DNA of 64,000 bases from Ilyonectria destructans (lineage: Eukaryota; Ascomycota; Sordariomycetes; Hypocreales; Nectriaceae), in NCBI GenBank assembly GCA_020740775.1, contig JAHEWK010000020.1, positions 1-64,000 on the forward strand, read 5' to 3'. Of the stretch, positions 11,733 through 23,460 are shown piece by piece (the first letter of the stretch is position 1; every line of letters starts with the position of its first letter). The notes under the pieces were generated by a model. The model was not told the DNA's origin, ran no database searches, and saw only the letters and a program-made list of their open reading frames with translations. The translations under genes were made by a program, and so were the position numbers.

Positions 11733-12831
11733 TTACTTGAGAGCCTGGACAATGGCGTTGTAGGCAGGCTTGGGTTGGAAGTTGGCGTCGAAGAGTAGAG
11801 GGTTCTTGCCAACTCGCCACGAGTCCTGAAATTGATATGAGCTTGGGGAACAGAAAAAAAAGAAACAGTTGGAACAGATGGTCACTTACAGTATCACGAA
11901 CACCCCAGACAGTGATACCAACACACTTGGGAACGTTCAGACAGGCCTGGGTGACAGTAACGTAGTCGTTGGAAGGGGCACCAGAAATATCGAGCTCGGT
12001 GATAGCGACCTCCGAGACACCACTGCTGGCAAGGGCCTGAAGGGCACCCTGTACACCACCAGCACCGCCAGCATCGAGATGGGTCTGGGAACCAATGCCA
12101 TCGATAGGGATACCGGCAGCAAGCCACTTCTTGACCTTAGGGACCATGCCGTTAGCGACCTTGCTGTACTGGGCGCGGTCGAGGTTGTAGTCGTTGATGT
12201 AGAGCTTGGCGTTGGGGTCGGCAGCGCGCGCAGCCTTAAAGGCAATAGACACGAAATCCTCACCAAGAACTCGGGAGAAGACAGAGTCGCGGAGGCTGCC
12301 ATCCTCGGCGAAGATCTCGTTGACTACGTCCTTTGGTATGAATTAGTCCTCTCAAGTGTTCATATATAGTAAGGCCAGTTTCCTTACCCAGGCGTAGATC
12401 TTGCCCTTATATCGACCAGCAACAGTCTTGATGTGGTTCTCAATGACCTGCTGGAGAACATTGCGATCACGAATGTTCTGAACCCACTGGGGCAGCTGGG
12501 AGTGCCACAAAAGAGTGTGTCCTCGGACCTTGAGGCCGTTCTGCTGGGCAAACTGAACAACCCGATCGGAACCAGTAAAGCTGAACTGGCCTTGGCTGGG
12601 CTCAGTGGCATCCCACTTCATGCTGTTCTCAGGGGTGACCTGGCCGAAGTCGGCCTTAATAACGGCAACATTCTGCTGGTTGTTGAGCAGGGTGGGGTCT
12701 GTGATGGTGCCGTAGTACTTCTTCCCCTTGTTGATGATCAGCTTGTTGATGCTGTTGCTGGACTGGCGCGGCTCAACAGTAGGAGCAGCCACGACAAGCG
12801 AAGCTGCGAACAAGAAGGCGGAGAACTTCAT
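11733..12831 (-). CDS. secreted GH10 endo-1,4-beta-xylanase
   Basis: Hydrolyses internal beta-1,4 links of xylan outside the cell. Three exons on the minus strand: 12831-12388, 12330-11890 and 11825-11733, with introns of 57 nt (GTAAGG to AAAG) and 64 nt (GTAAGT to CAG). The product is 325 residues with a stop at 11733. [17 protein letters not shown] is a signal peptide, followed by a short propeptide ending in an Arg. The GH10 barrel is complete: [12 protein letters not shown], the acid/base Glu153 in WDVVNEIF, INDYNLD, IGSQTHL, the nucleophile Glu260 in ITELDIS, and ITVWGVRD. There is no cellulose-binding module, the usual state for short fungal GH10 enzymes. It is divergent from the CE1 esterase gene at 14282, and GGCTAA sites lie in the shared upstream region. 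Confidence 0.95.
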
Positions 12832-13594
12832 ATTGAATTCTGCGTTTGGGGAAAAAAAAAAGGAGTAGTGAAAGAAATGGGTGGCTTGCAACGAATGATA
12901 GTGAAGCAGTGGGAATGAAGGAGAAGCTTTTGTTCCTACCAAGAGACAAAGACTTGAGAACGAGGAGGTTCTGTCTATTAAATAACTACGACTTGAACAT
13001 TGTTCTTATTTACCTTGATTTTCTAGAATAGGTCACTTGGACCTTCTCGTATCTGACGCCCCCCTCGGTTTTAGAGCCATTGTGTTACTGGAAGGAATTT
13101 CTCCAGACTTTGAGATGTTTCACCTCGAGCTGATGGAGCCCTACCCGGTGTAAGGGGCTATGATTTGAGGACCCACAACAGCATTGCCGATGAGCCGAGC
13201 CTTCGGTGCCCATCAAAACAGTCCAGCGGAAGAATAGGCTATAATGCTCCCTGCGCTTTAATGGACCCCTCGCTGAAGTCTCCACCAGCCGACCCTTGGG
13301 TAGCGAACAGATCCGTAACACGTAGGCACGAATGTTCCTATAGTGGTCGTGCTAAGGACACCCAACAGCCGAAGTTGGAAAGCGTCAAATTTCTTTGGGT
13401 CTTCGGCTGTGGTATTCCGAACCTGGTCCTTTTGTATTTTCCAGAACTTTGGAAGTGACCCCACTAATGACAGAATAGGGGTCGGAGGCAGATGGTGTAA
13501 TCTTAAAGCGGAAGGCAACTCCATTACGGATAACTTTAAATGGACTCCTTTATTAGGGTTATTTTAAGCAGTTCACTCTTAAGAAGAAAACCAA

Positions 13595-13600
13595 TTAGCC
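13595..13600 (-). promoter_or_regulatory. XlnR/Xyr1-type site (GGCTAA)
   Basis: TTAGCC on the plus strand reads GGCTAA towards the xylanase gene, about 760 bp upstream of its ATG. A six-base core occurs by chance, so the support comes from the position between two xylan-active genes. Confidence 0.4.
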
Positions 13601-13814
13601 AGATTCTTGCCATGTTACCAATGGAAAATCTTTCTATATAAAAAGTAGTCGCGCGATTAAATGCGGAGAAATGGTCTCGGTGTTTTAAGAGCATGCTGTT
13701 TATTAAGGATCAGCGCACTGTAAGATGGACGCAAGCAACCCTAGGTCGTGAGCATGTTTCAGGCTATATGAGGGGCAAAATATGGCCATTTGTTGTACTT
13801 TTGTAAATAGCGTC

Positions 13815-13820
13815 GGCTAA
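13815..13820 (+). promoter_or_regulatory. XlnR/Xyr1-type site (GGCTAA)
   Basis: GGCTAA on the plus strand, about 460 bp upstream of the ATG of the CE1 esterase at 14282. Confidence 0.4.
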
Positions 13821-14281
13821 AAGACTCAATATGCGTTTATTATTACTCTTGCATCTAGAGCCACGCCCCCAGCCTCACCCTCGGAAATAGTATCAGTACC
13901 GAAAGGTATCGGCAGTTCACAAACATATCACCACTTGGAAGGTGACTGCGCCTTGCTGGCCATGTATTGCGGGGTTTACATGATTTGTGAAGCCCCAGGG
14001 ATCGGCGGAAGTTACTCCTCCATTCGCAACGCGGTTTTTTGCAGGACATAGGTTGCCAAGAATGTCGGCCTTCATCGGGCTGTTTTGTGGTCATATCACC
14101 CTTGTTTTTAATTAGGCTGTTCTATAAACTGGTAGATCCTTGTTTTCTTCTGACAGCGTTTTCCACGGAAGGGAAAAGAAATATTTAAACATTGAGAGCA
14201 TACTGGGTTTCCGCCTCATGTTGAAAGAGCTTTCTACTTTTACTTCTATCCAACACAACAAGTCAACGCGATCCTTTCACC

Positions 14282-15160
14282 ATGTTCACCAACCTTCTAG
14301 CTACCCTCTTCCTCCTACTAACTGCCGCTCAGGGCATTGTCGCAGCCTCGGCAGGCTGTGGCAAGAATCCCATCCAGAGCGGCGTCAAGACTCTCGCGGT
14401 TGCTGGCCAGCAGCGTCAGTACACGCTGAAAATCCCCGGCAACTACAACCGCAACCAGCCCTACAAGCTCATATTTGGCTACCACTGGCTTGGTGGATCC
14501 ATGCAGAATGTAGCTGGAGGAGGCTACTACGGCCTCGAGAGCCTGGCCCAGGGTTCTGCCATCTTCGTTGCTCCCCAAGGCTTGGATGCCGGTTGGGCGA
14601 ACACTAATGGAAACGACATCACGTTTACTGACCAGATCCTCGATGCCGTCAAGTCCAACCTTTGTATCGATGAGCAGCAAATCTTCGCCACTGGATTCAG
14701 CTACGGCGGTGCCATGTCCTTCTCTGTTGCTTGCTCCCGACCTGGTAAGACGGCAGGATGCTAGAGAATACCAGCATTAGCAATTGCTGACCAAAAGACC
14801 CCAGACGTCTTCAAGGCCGTTGCTGTCATCTCTGGTGCTCAGCTTAGCGGATGCAACGGAGGCACCAAGCCTGTTCCCTACCTTGGTATTCACGGCGTGG
14901 CCGATAGCGTCCTTCCCATCGACCGTGGCCGAGCCCTGCGAGACAAGTTCCTCCAGCTCAATGGCTGCCAGTCCAAGAACGCCCCCGAGCCCGCCCGCGG
15001 CTCCGGCTCCCATATCAAAACCACCTACGAGTGCAGCCGAGCTCCCGTCACCTGGGTTGCCCACAGCGGTGACCACGTCGCCGACCCCCGCGATAACAAT
15101 AGCGGCACCTGGGCTCCCGGAGAGACCTGGACCTTTTTCAACAATGCTCGTCGTTCTTAG
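14282..15160 (+). CDS. secreted CE1 esterase, feruloyl esterase type (FaeC/FaeD-like)
   Basis: Likely releases ferulic or coumaric acid esterified to arabinoxylan. Two exons, 14282-14744 and 14805-15160, with a 60-nt intron (GTAAGA to CCCAG); the product is 272 residues. [21 protein letters not shown] is a signal peptide. The fold is the PHB-depolymerase-like alpha/beta hydrolase: [19 protein letters not shown] near the oxyanion region, nucleophile Ser140 in GFSYGGAMS, an aspartate in [10 protein letters not shown], and the histidine in [10 protein letters not shown]. No carbohydrate-binding module is present. It lies divergent from the GH10 xylanase and in tandem with an acetyl xylan esterase, which fits removal of xylan side groups. 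The exact acyl specificity cannot be read from sequence. Confidence 0.9.
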
Positions 15161-16414
15161 AGCGTTTTCATAACAGTCCCGGTCACAGAGGCTGGAACCT
15201 CCCTATAGTACGGCTGATCTCAGCTCAGAAGGAAGCTAGAACTTGTCAATTTGATCTTTCCTATGTATACATTGAAGCTTGAACATATGCTGGTACATGT
15301 AACCGCAAATTCAATCTATCTGGCAAAATCATGGCCTATTTCGGTCTTAACTGGATCACCTATAATGGTTTTCGATGTGTGACTGAATAGTGTAACTGAA
15401 CATCAAGCCCCACGATAATACTTACGCTGTGGACCATTGCTCTTCACGCCCAAGTTGCGAATATCTCACAACTGAATCACTAAATTATAATCCTCACCAA
15501 TTACACCCCAACTATGCAAGCCAAGGCAAATGATCCAGATTATATCAAAGACTCACGAGGTGTGTAGTCTACCTTGTCAACCCGGCCGAGATGGTAGCAT
15601 GATAGCGAGTAATAATGGGTTCGTGGTGTCGAAAGTCTATGACATGGACTAAGACCCCTTTGAGATGCTTCCTGAGCGGCGTATTGCTCTCGTCGGTTTC
15701 CTAAAGTAGTAAGAGGGTAAGATTAAGGCACACCACTACCAAGGCTATGCGAAACGGATAATTGTACTTTTGTAGATGCCGGCAATAAATAAATGGGCCC
15801 ATCCCCAAAAGTACGGTACGTACTCCCAGGGACCCGCTCATCCGCCCCGCTGCTGTCTCTTTTAGGTAAAGCCCAGGGTAACAAATACTAGGCTTCGTCT
15901 AAAAGGGGGAGGAAGGACCTCATGGCTCCATCAGGAATCGATCGGTTTGTATTAGATAGATAATGAAGGAGGCAGAAGTGAGACACATTAGCCGGCCCAG
16001 GCCCGGATGCCGGCAAAGAAGCATACTATGACCACTTATTTGCCATTCGGGGGGAACACCTCCATTGATATGATCTACGGCATGCATGAATATTCATACG
16101 TGGAACCTTGTTGCTGGGGCGTTTATAAACATGATCATCGGATGGTATGGAAAGAGGGGAGCGGATAAATTGCCATGTCCTCGTGTTTGATGGGTTTCAT
16201 GTTTATGCAAAGTGGAGTCGACGCCAGCGAGAGGCGGAAATGGGAGAGACGGGGAGAGCAGAAATCGTTCTAAGAAGCGAAAACGCGAAACAAAGTACAA
16301 AGAGAGCTGTGGGTTCAGAAGTGTATACATATCGTGTGCTGGCCGGTCTTGGCTGACGATGCAGAAGCAGCAGCAAGCAACATCAATTCAAATTATCATC
16401 GCCCATCGATCACC
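15161..16414. other. intergenic upstream of acetyl xylan esterase
   Basis: No gene recognised. TTAGCC at 15988-15993 (GGCTAA on the minus strand) lies about 420 bp upstream of the esterase ATG, and a TATAAAC stretch lies at about 16123. Confidence 0.45.
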
Positions 16415-17350
16415 ATGAAACTCAGCCTTGCTTCCATCGTCGCCCTTGCTGGCACTGTCACCGCTCAGCTCCAGCAGGTGACCAACTTTGGCTCCAACCC
16501 ATCCGGAGCCAAGATGTACGTCCACATCCCCAACAACCTGCCCGCCAACCCGGCTGTTGTCGTTGCCATCCACCATTGTCAGGGCACGGCCCAATCGTAT
16601 TACCAGAGCACGCCATATGCTCAGCTATCGAACCAGAAGGGCTTCATCGTCATCTACCCTGAGAGCCCCTACAGTGGAACCTGTTGGGACGTCAGCTCCA
16701 AGGCGACCATGACCCACGATGGTGGTGCCAACAGCAACAGCATCGCCAACATGGTTCGATACGTCCTGACCAAATACAATGCCAACAAGTCCAAGGTCTT
16801 TGTGACTGGATCGTCCTCTGGCGCCATGATGACCGTGAGTCTGCCGTAAATCTCCATCTAAGTGTCAGTGTGTATGCATATGCATATGTGCTAACAGTGG
16901 GCATAGAACGTCATGGCCGCTACCTACCCCGACCTCTTTGCCGCCGCCATCGTCTACAACGGCGTTCCCGCTGGCTGCTTCTTCACCAACTCGGTCAACG
17001 GCTGGAACTCTCAGTGCGCCCAAGGAAACGTCAACAAGACCCCTGCCGAGTGGGCCAAGGAAGCCACCGATGCTTTCCCCGGCTACAACGGAGCCCGCCC
17101 CAAGATGCAGATCTACCACGGCCGTGTTGACACCACCCTCCGACCTGCCAACTACCAGGAAACTATCGACCAGTGGTCAGGTATTTTCGGCTACAACCCC
17201 ACGAAGCCCCAGCAGTCCCAGAACGGCGTTCCCCAGAGCGGCTACCGAACTGATACCTTTGGCCCCAAGCTGGTCGGTATCTTTGCCCAGAACGTTGGCC
17301 ACACCGTGCCCGTCCGGGGCGACGATGACATGAAGTTCTTTGGCTTGTAA
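16415..17350 (+). CDS. secreted acetyl xylan esterase, CE1
   Basis: Removes acetyl groups from xylan outside the cell. Two exons, 16415-16834 and 16907-17350, with a 72-nt intron (GTGAGT, CTAAC, CATAG); the product is 287 residues. MKLSLASIVALAGTVTAQ is a signal peptide. The CE1 signature residues are visible: VVVAIHHCQGTAQSYY, IYPESPYSGTCWDV, nucleophile Ser134 in TGSSSGAMM, the aspartate in YHGRVDTTLRP, and the histidine in NVGHTVP. The mature protein is the catalytic domain only. This is the third xylan-active gene in under 6 kb. Confidence 0.93.
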
Positions 17351-17572
17351 ATGTGGGGGAGATTTGGATTGATTATGTAAATATTCTCGGGCGATTCGTC
17401 CTTGTGCCGGTATATAGGTAGGTAGATGCTAGAAAAGGCCATTTAGTATCGGAAAAGGTCTGACTTGATCTTGCACTAGCAATTGGTGATTGGAACCAAT
17501 TCGTAAAGCCCAACTAATCATCTTCAGTTGTTATGGCTGGCTGAAGTTGTCAGTGATGCTGGAAGCCGACGA

Positions 17573-17590
17573 TGTATGTATGTATGTATA
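17573..17590. repeat. simple-repeat tail at the LINE 3' end
   Basis: Four TGTA/TATG-type units on the plus strand read as a TACA repeat at the end of the minus-strand LINE, right after GACGAAAAATA. Short simple repeats in place of poly(A) are known for some LINE clades, so this marks the likely insertion junction. Confidence 0.5.
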
Positions 17591-17956
17591 TTTTTCGTCC
17601 GAGGGCCGTGAGGCCCGTAAAGTCCCCTATTGGGGCACAGGACGTGCTGAGCTAGAGTCTCTAATGCTAAAATCTACGCAAGGCCTTCGTAAACTACAGA
17701 ACAGACCACTATCCAGCATATCATCGGCTTAAAGGCGTATTGTGTCGAGCCTGTTACCCGTCAGCGGGATGACCAGGCGCGGCTATCATAGCACTAGCCG
17801 CTATGTATGGGCCAGTCTTCTTCAGTGAGACTGGGAAGAGAGCATTGGCGTGGCTGCACGAGGCGGCCGAGGCCATGTAGTTGAAGAAAAGGAACAAAAG
17901 AGAGGAGAGAATAGAGGGAGAGGAGGAGACGCGAGTGCGTCTCGGATCTGCCTCGT

Positions 17957-20900
17957 CTAGTGACGAGGGCAAATCTTCTCGAAGAAGGCGCTTGATTTGG
18001 CCAGCTTGGTGTACTTGTCGAAATTTCTTCCTATTGCGAGGTTGACTGTTGCGGTCGGCGACGGGACAAGCCTCATTCGACACCGCCGCGGTACTTTTCT
18101 GCAGTAGAAGAAATGGTCAGGTGCTTTGCGTCGACCGCACGAGCAGGTCACTCGCGCGTCCTCGTGGTTGAATCGTTCGTGGTATGCAGCGAAATCCCCA
18201 TGGAGGGACCTTGCTGCGAGTAAATGGTGCAAAGCAGCCCGAGGGAGCGAGAGCTCCGGCGGGCAGCGTATAGTTGCCTTGAGGTTGAATCTCTTATATT
18301 GTTCGGGGGCGGAAGTTGACCACCATGCTTCGAAAGACTCTTTTGGTTTCTGCCTCGCCATCTTTCGCAGGTATGCTAGCGTCGGTTGAGCGCCCTCCAG
18401 CTCCGGCAGCGAGGACGCCGCTTTTGCTAGTTTGTCTGCTTGTTCGTTGCCAGGGATGTTCGTGTGGCCAGGTATCCAGCGCACTTGTATAGCTCCATGA
18501 GATGCAGCTAGAGCCTGGAACTCGAGGAAGACTTCTTGTGAGGAGTCAGACGGTGTGCCGCGTAGGCAAGTGGCAGCTGCCAGGTTGTCTAGGCAGACTA
18601 CGATGTCCTGTGTCGCTGATCCTGGGAGGTTTAGGGCCGCTTTTAGGCCCTCCAGTGCTCCTGTGGCCTCGGCATCAAAGACCTCAGCAGGTCCAAGCCA
18701 ACCCGATCCGTCGCAGATGGAGAGGTCGTTTTGGTGAATGACGAAGCCATAGCTGGCTGCTCCCTCCGAGGATAGGGAGCCGTCTGAGTATACGATCAAG
18801 GTGGTTAGGCTTACTGACCCAACCCACCGGAGAAAGGCCTCGGCCGATTCCTCTTTCGACGCTATCTGTAGGGATGTGTCTTGTTCCCTGCCGAAGCATT
18901 TTTGGATGAGGACCGGTCGTGTGCAGGGTGCGAGGAGCTCATTAGTCCGCCGGAGACGGGTCCTGAAGTTGCTCTCTGCTGGAATTTGGTACCTCCGCTT
19001 GATGAGCTTATGGTATGTGGGTTGTTTGGGTGGAAGCGTGCGCTTCGCGAGGGGATGGGCCTCGTCGAGGGATTTGAGTCTGGCGGAGAAGCGGTATCGA
19101 CGTGCTTCGAGAAGCTGCGCGACTGGTGGTATCCCGCTTTCCCGATGGAGGATGGCGATGGGGGTCGTCTTCCAGACGGGGAGTATAGCTCGCATGGATT
19201 GGTCGATGACCTTGTTCATTCTCCGCAAGAGACGTCCAATACTTGACGGCCGGTTTTTAGATGGCTGGCTCCACCGCGGTCGGGTTGCACCTGGGTACCA
19301 CACTTCCGCGCCGTAGAGCAGGACCGGTTCAACGCATGCCCTGACGGCGCTCCGCACAGAACTGGGGAGCGGCCGTGTATTGTGTTGGTGAGTCCTCGCA
19401 GATGGTAGGCGACAGCCTGTGCCTTAGCCGGCCATTTCTCTACGTGGACTCAGAATGACAAGCTGCTGTCCAGCCAAATGCCTAGCCAGCGCATTGCTGC
19501 CTCGGGGTGCTTCTCGACATCGCCATGGCGTATTGCCGGTGCGGTCTCGAGCTTGCTCCGAGAGAAGTGCATGACTTCTGTCTTCTTAGGGTCGAAAGAT
19601 ACTCCATTTGCAGGCGCCCCAGCGGACCATTTCTTCGACAGATCTTGATGCCGCAGCAGCAGTTTCCTCTACCGTGTCGCCCTGTGCACAGAATGCCTGT
19701 GTCGTCTGCATAGCCGAACCGGCCTTGAGGGCTGCTTAGTCGGTAGATGGGCTCTGTGTACAGCAGAAAGAGGATTGGCGATACCGGCGATCCCTGAGGG
19801 AGACCGCACTGGAGAGGAGAGAGCGGGGTGATAGTGTCTTGGTATCTGACGCAGGGCGGATCGGTCATCCATGAAGGATCCGGCCCATCGCGCGAGGTGT
19901 TCAGGCCAGCCTTGTTCGCGGAGCCGCAAAATCAGTCTGTTGCGCATGAAGTGTCGAACGCGCCTTGGATATCCATCGTGACCAGAGTGGCCACCTTTTT
20001 GCGAGCAAATGCTTCTTCGATGTCGTGGACTAGGGCAGCCACGAGGTCTGCCGCAGACCTCTTTGGGAGCGCCCCAGCTTGTTGTGGGTGAAGGACTTCA
20101 TAGTAGATGCTTGCCCACGCAAGACGGCGCGCAACCAACCGTTCTAGCCCCTTGCCGAGACAGGAAAGCAGAGAGATAGGTCGCCATACTCGCGCCTCCG
20201 TCAGATCTCTACGTCCAGGTTTGGCGATCATGACTACCTCGGCCGCCCTGAAAGGCTATCGGGTGGTGGCCTATGGCATGCAGGCACTCTTCGAAGAGGC
20301 GGCGAATGTGCGTTCCGATGATATGCCAGTACTGCTGTGAGGAGCTTGACTGTGATGTTATCTGCTCCTGGGGATGTGTTCCCGGTACAGAGAGTCGCAT
20401 CCTGTGCTTCTTCTAGGGAGATTTCCTGCGGAAAACGGAATCACTCTGCAAGGGCTGACCTGAATCCAGGGGTCCTGAATGTCGTCTTCAGCTGTTCGGC
20501 GCTCTAGAGTAGCTCGCCGGAGCGCATTGGCCTTGTCCAGCTGGATTTCGTAGACCACGTCGTCCACTTGCAGTGGAGGCGGTTGGAAGGCTCCTGGTGA
20601 TCTCAGCCACCGGACGGCCTTGAAAACGGAGCTGCTGTCTGAGAAGCTGTCGATCAGGTTCCGCCAGTAGAGCCTTTTGGCACGGCGGACCACGTGGTGG
20701 AAATCTCGTTTGGCTAGCTGAACTTCTTGGTTGAATCCGAGGGGGTAAAGCCTCCTGATCGCACGGTATTCGGCTGCGGCAAGGGCAGCACTCTTCGGTC
20801 CACCAGGGAGCGTTGCGTGCTCCCTTCCTCGCAGGCCGGCCTGTTGCCTTTGCTGCTGATTGTAGGAGACTCACGAGCGCAGATGCGAACTCGTCTAGCT

Positions 20901-21660
20901 CTGACGGGCCCAAGGCAGAAATAGGGATCCCAGACGATCCCAGTTCTACGATTTCTACGAAAGCGCTTAAGCTCGTCGTCTGTTGTTGTCCGGATTTTGC
21001 CTGGCTGTATTGGGGCCGGCTTGATGCCTGGGGGCGTTAGACTAAGAGTGAAGTGATCAGAGCTGGTGGCGAGGTGGTCCTCGATGTTAGCTTCAGCAAG
21101 AGGTACGTTCGTAAAGGCGAGGTCGATAGTGTTTCCATAGGGGTTTGTGGGGACGTCTGAGGTGTTAAGCAGGCCGAGGCTGTTTTCCGATACCCAAGAG
21201 GCAATCTCGCAGGCTACGGTTCGTAGTCGGGCCTGTCTGCCAGGTGTGACATCTAGCGTTGAAGTCACCTGCCACAAGGTAGCGATAGGGATCGGCTATT
21301 GCAGTAGACTATCCAGCGTATCTGTTTCGTCGTTCTGGCGGTAGAAGTTCACTATTATTATATTGTTGACCGTAAGCCACAGGATATTGCGGCTTATATA
21401 GGGTCGGTTCTGGTCTGCCGTGAGTTTAGAGTCTCGGCGGACATATGTTATGACTCTGGGTCGGATGCCATTACTGTTCCAGGCTTCGACTGGAGAGTAG
21501 GTGTCGTATGCAGGATGGGTCTTCGTGAGGCAGCGGGAGTTTGCCGTTGTTGTCCATGGTTCTTGGAGGAGCACGATATCGTATCGTTCAGAGTCTGCCA
21601 ATGCAAGGGCACAGTCGTGGACCGGGGGAACCTTGCCGACGTTGGCTTAAAAGACTCGGA
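17957..21660 (-). pseudogene. LINE ORF2: endonuclease, reverse transcriptase, RNase H
   Basis: The endonuclease part starts near 21660 with RVF-stop-ANVGKVPPVHDCALAL (TAA at 21647-21649, probably CAA originally) and contains YDIVLLQEPWTT and a DLAFTN/SSDHFTLSL block. The reverse transcriptase is spread over three frames: WRPISLLSCLGKGLERLVA, motif A DIQGAFD, GLPQGSPVSPILF and the FGYADDT catalytic box. From about 19357 a single open frame runs to 17957 and holds an RNase H with IVYSDGSLS, the E of FDAEATGALEGL, and WIPGHTNIPGNEQAD, then a C-terminal Cys/His segment (CSCGRRKAPDHFFYC). At least five frame changes prevent expression of a full enzyme. Confidence 0.85.
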
Positions 21661-21696
21661 GAGTCTTTCTATCGCATCTCCGTGCTCGTGGGCGTC

Positions 21697-23353
21697 TACT
21701 CATGCCTGTGGTCGTGGGGGCGCATGATCAGGACGATGCGGCGCTTCCTCGGAGAGCCGGGTCTTGGGTGCTCGGGGTCCTCCTCTACTTCCGGGTTTGT
21801 GGCCACCATTATGCATGAGGGCGCTCTCGACGCGGCCGGGCTGGGAGCGCGAGGGCTCGATCGTTCTTGCGACCCGGTGCTATCTTGCTGAGGGTCAAGT
21901 GTGCGTCGTTGCGGTTCCGCGTTGCGCTAGCGATATGTTTCAGCGACTACAACTCGGACATAGTCCCTTTGTTCTTTGGTCAGTCGGCGGAAAACGCCGT
22001 GTATCTTCTTCGGGCCAGCTGGGCACTTGGCGAAGTTGGCGCTGTGTGGACCGAGGCAGTTGGACGCATTGCTCCGGGGCAGTGCAGTTACCGGAGTCGT
22101 GGCTGGCCTTACCACAGCGTATGCACAGAGGGCGTCTATGGCAGGTGCGTGGCGGGTGGTAGTCCAGGCATACGTTCCACCGCCTTGGCCGGTCGGTTTT
22201 CTTGATGAGCCTTGCTGGTCGGCTGCCGAAGAGGCGCCAGTATTTCTTGACTGGCTCGAGGAAGGATACAAACAAGGTTTTCGTTAGAGGGTCGTCGGGT
22301 TGGCGCCGTGTGGGGCGTATGTTGACAGGTTTCAGCCCTGTCTGGATTTCAATTTCTTCGTTCATGGCAGCGTCGCTATCCGCTTTATTGCCAAAGACGG
22401 TCGGTCAGTCTGCAGGGGTAATCCGAGACTAGGTAGGTAAACCATTCCTGCCTAGTCTCTATAGCGGCGGCCCCTAGGTCGGTTGCCCATTCAGTCTGTC
22501 TCTGCACGAGGAGGTCACGGGTGGTTATGTCGGCGGTGAGGACGGCCCATCCGGACCTGACTTGGAGTACCCGTGGGATTTTGCGTGGGTCCACTCCGAG
22601 TTTCCGGGATATGTGGGTCCGGATGGCGTAGTCCTTGTGGGCTCTAGCCGGAGCCCCGGCGTCCAACCGGATGAAGACGCGGAGGTCCTCTCGGGGTGGG
22701 GCACCCACGGTCGGTTGTCCCTGGCGATGAGGGGAGGTTTGTTGTTGTTGTTGTTGTTGTTGTTGATGGTATTGTTGCTGGTGTTGAGGTTGGTGGGTAA
22801 GGGCGTTGTTTGCAGCCGGAGGTGAGGCCACGACGTTGCTGTAGGTAGGTATGGGGGCAGATTTGGCGTCAGTGAGCGCCTGATTCCAAGAGTCTAGGAA
22901 GCTATCGGCAAATTTTTGAGCGAATTCCCGTTCGGGTCCAGCGGTGAACTGTTTCGCTGCTTCTTCGAATTTAGTGCAGAATGCCTGAAACACCCTCAAC
23001 TTGGCATTGTACTCCTCCACACGCTCGTGTGCGAGCCTATTGGCTGATTCGATAAGGGAGACTGGTTGCTGTTCAGTGGTCTGGACAGGATTGGGGGACG
23101 GGACGGGACGGGCGAGCTGGGCTCCTTCCGTGGCCGCAGCAGTAGAGATCGCAATGAGAGGCGAGGACGGCGTTTGTGCCGTCCTTCCAAAGGCGGGTGG
23201 GACACCAACAGGTCCATTCACAACAGCGGGGCTGTTTTGCAGGAGGGCTGTGCGGGCTCCTCGATTGAGATTGGCGGGAGTATGGATTCCCAGGTCGAAA
23301 GGATCTGGGACAGCGGGCGGGCGGGTGGTGGCTGATGCCATCGCCGCCGCCAT
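21697..23353 (-). pseudogene. LINE ORF1, gag-like with zinc knuckles
   Basis: Begins MAAAMASATTRPPAVPDP at 23353. A helical region precedes a poly-Gln run, an RRM-like/gag stretch (VFIRLDAGAPARAHKDYAIR) and, after a frame change near 22385, the KKTDRPRRWNVCLDYH region. Further knuckles follow: CIRCGKASHDSGNC, then in another frame CLGPHSANFAKC. A TAG after AETYR interrupts the tail, which otherwise reaches HDHRHE at 21697. It would package LINE RNA if intact; two frame changes and a stop show that it is not. Confidence 0.75.
22738..22765. repeat. trinucleotide repeat encoding poly-Gln in LINE ORF1
   Basis: Nine consecutive GTT-type units on the plus strand encode a Gln run in the minus-strand ORF1 and sit between helical and RRM-like parts. 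Confidence 0.8.
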
Positions 23354-23460
23354 CGGCTGCGCGAAGCGCAGGATTGTGGTTGTTGTGGTGCACTTGTTAG
23401 GGAAAAAGGTGTAATTAGGGCTACTTTCTTAACATCTGCATGCCAAGAAAGTAAGATGAC

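Larger units (their letters stand above)
12832..14281. promoter_or_regulatory. shared upstream region of xylanase and CE1 esterase
   Basis: 1450 bp between two divergent hemicellulase genes. No coding sequence was recognised in it. It contains one GGCTAA on each strand (13595-13600 and 13815-13820), the core bound by the XlnR/Xyr1 family of xylanase activators. Co-regulation of the pair is inferred. Confidence 0.5.
17573..23460 (-). mobile_element. LINE (Tad/I-like non-LTR retrotransposon), inactive
   Basis: Minus-strand element reading from about 23460 down to 17573. It has a gag-like ORF1 with zinc knuckles, then an ORF2 with apurinic-type endonuclease, reverse transcriptase and RNase H, the order seen in Tad and I-clade LINEs of fungi. 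The 3' untranslated region (17590-17956) ends in a TACA-type simple repeat instead of poly(A). Both reading frames carry several frameshifts and stops, so the copy is dead. The 5' boundary is approximate. No target duplication was identified. Confidence 0.85.

Noticed and set aside
11869..12918. Long plus-strand frames opposite the xylanase (11869-12369 and 12433-12918)
   Set aside because: They are antisense shadows of GC-rich third positions; the minus strand encodes the complete GH10 fold with catalytic residues.
18801..19316. Plus-strand frames opposite LINE ORF2
   Set aside because: They lie antisense to the intact RNase H part of the LINE and have no motifs.
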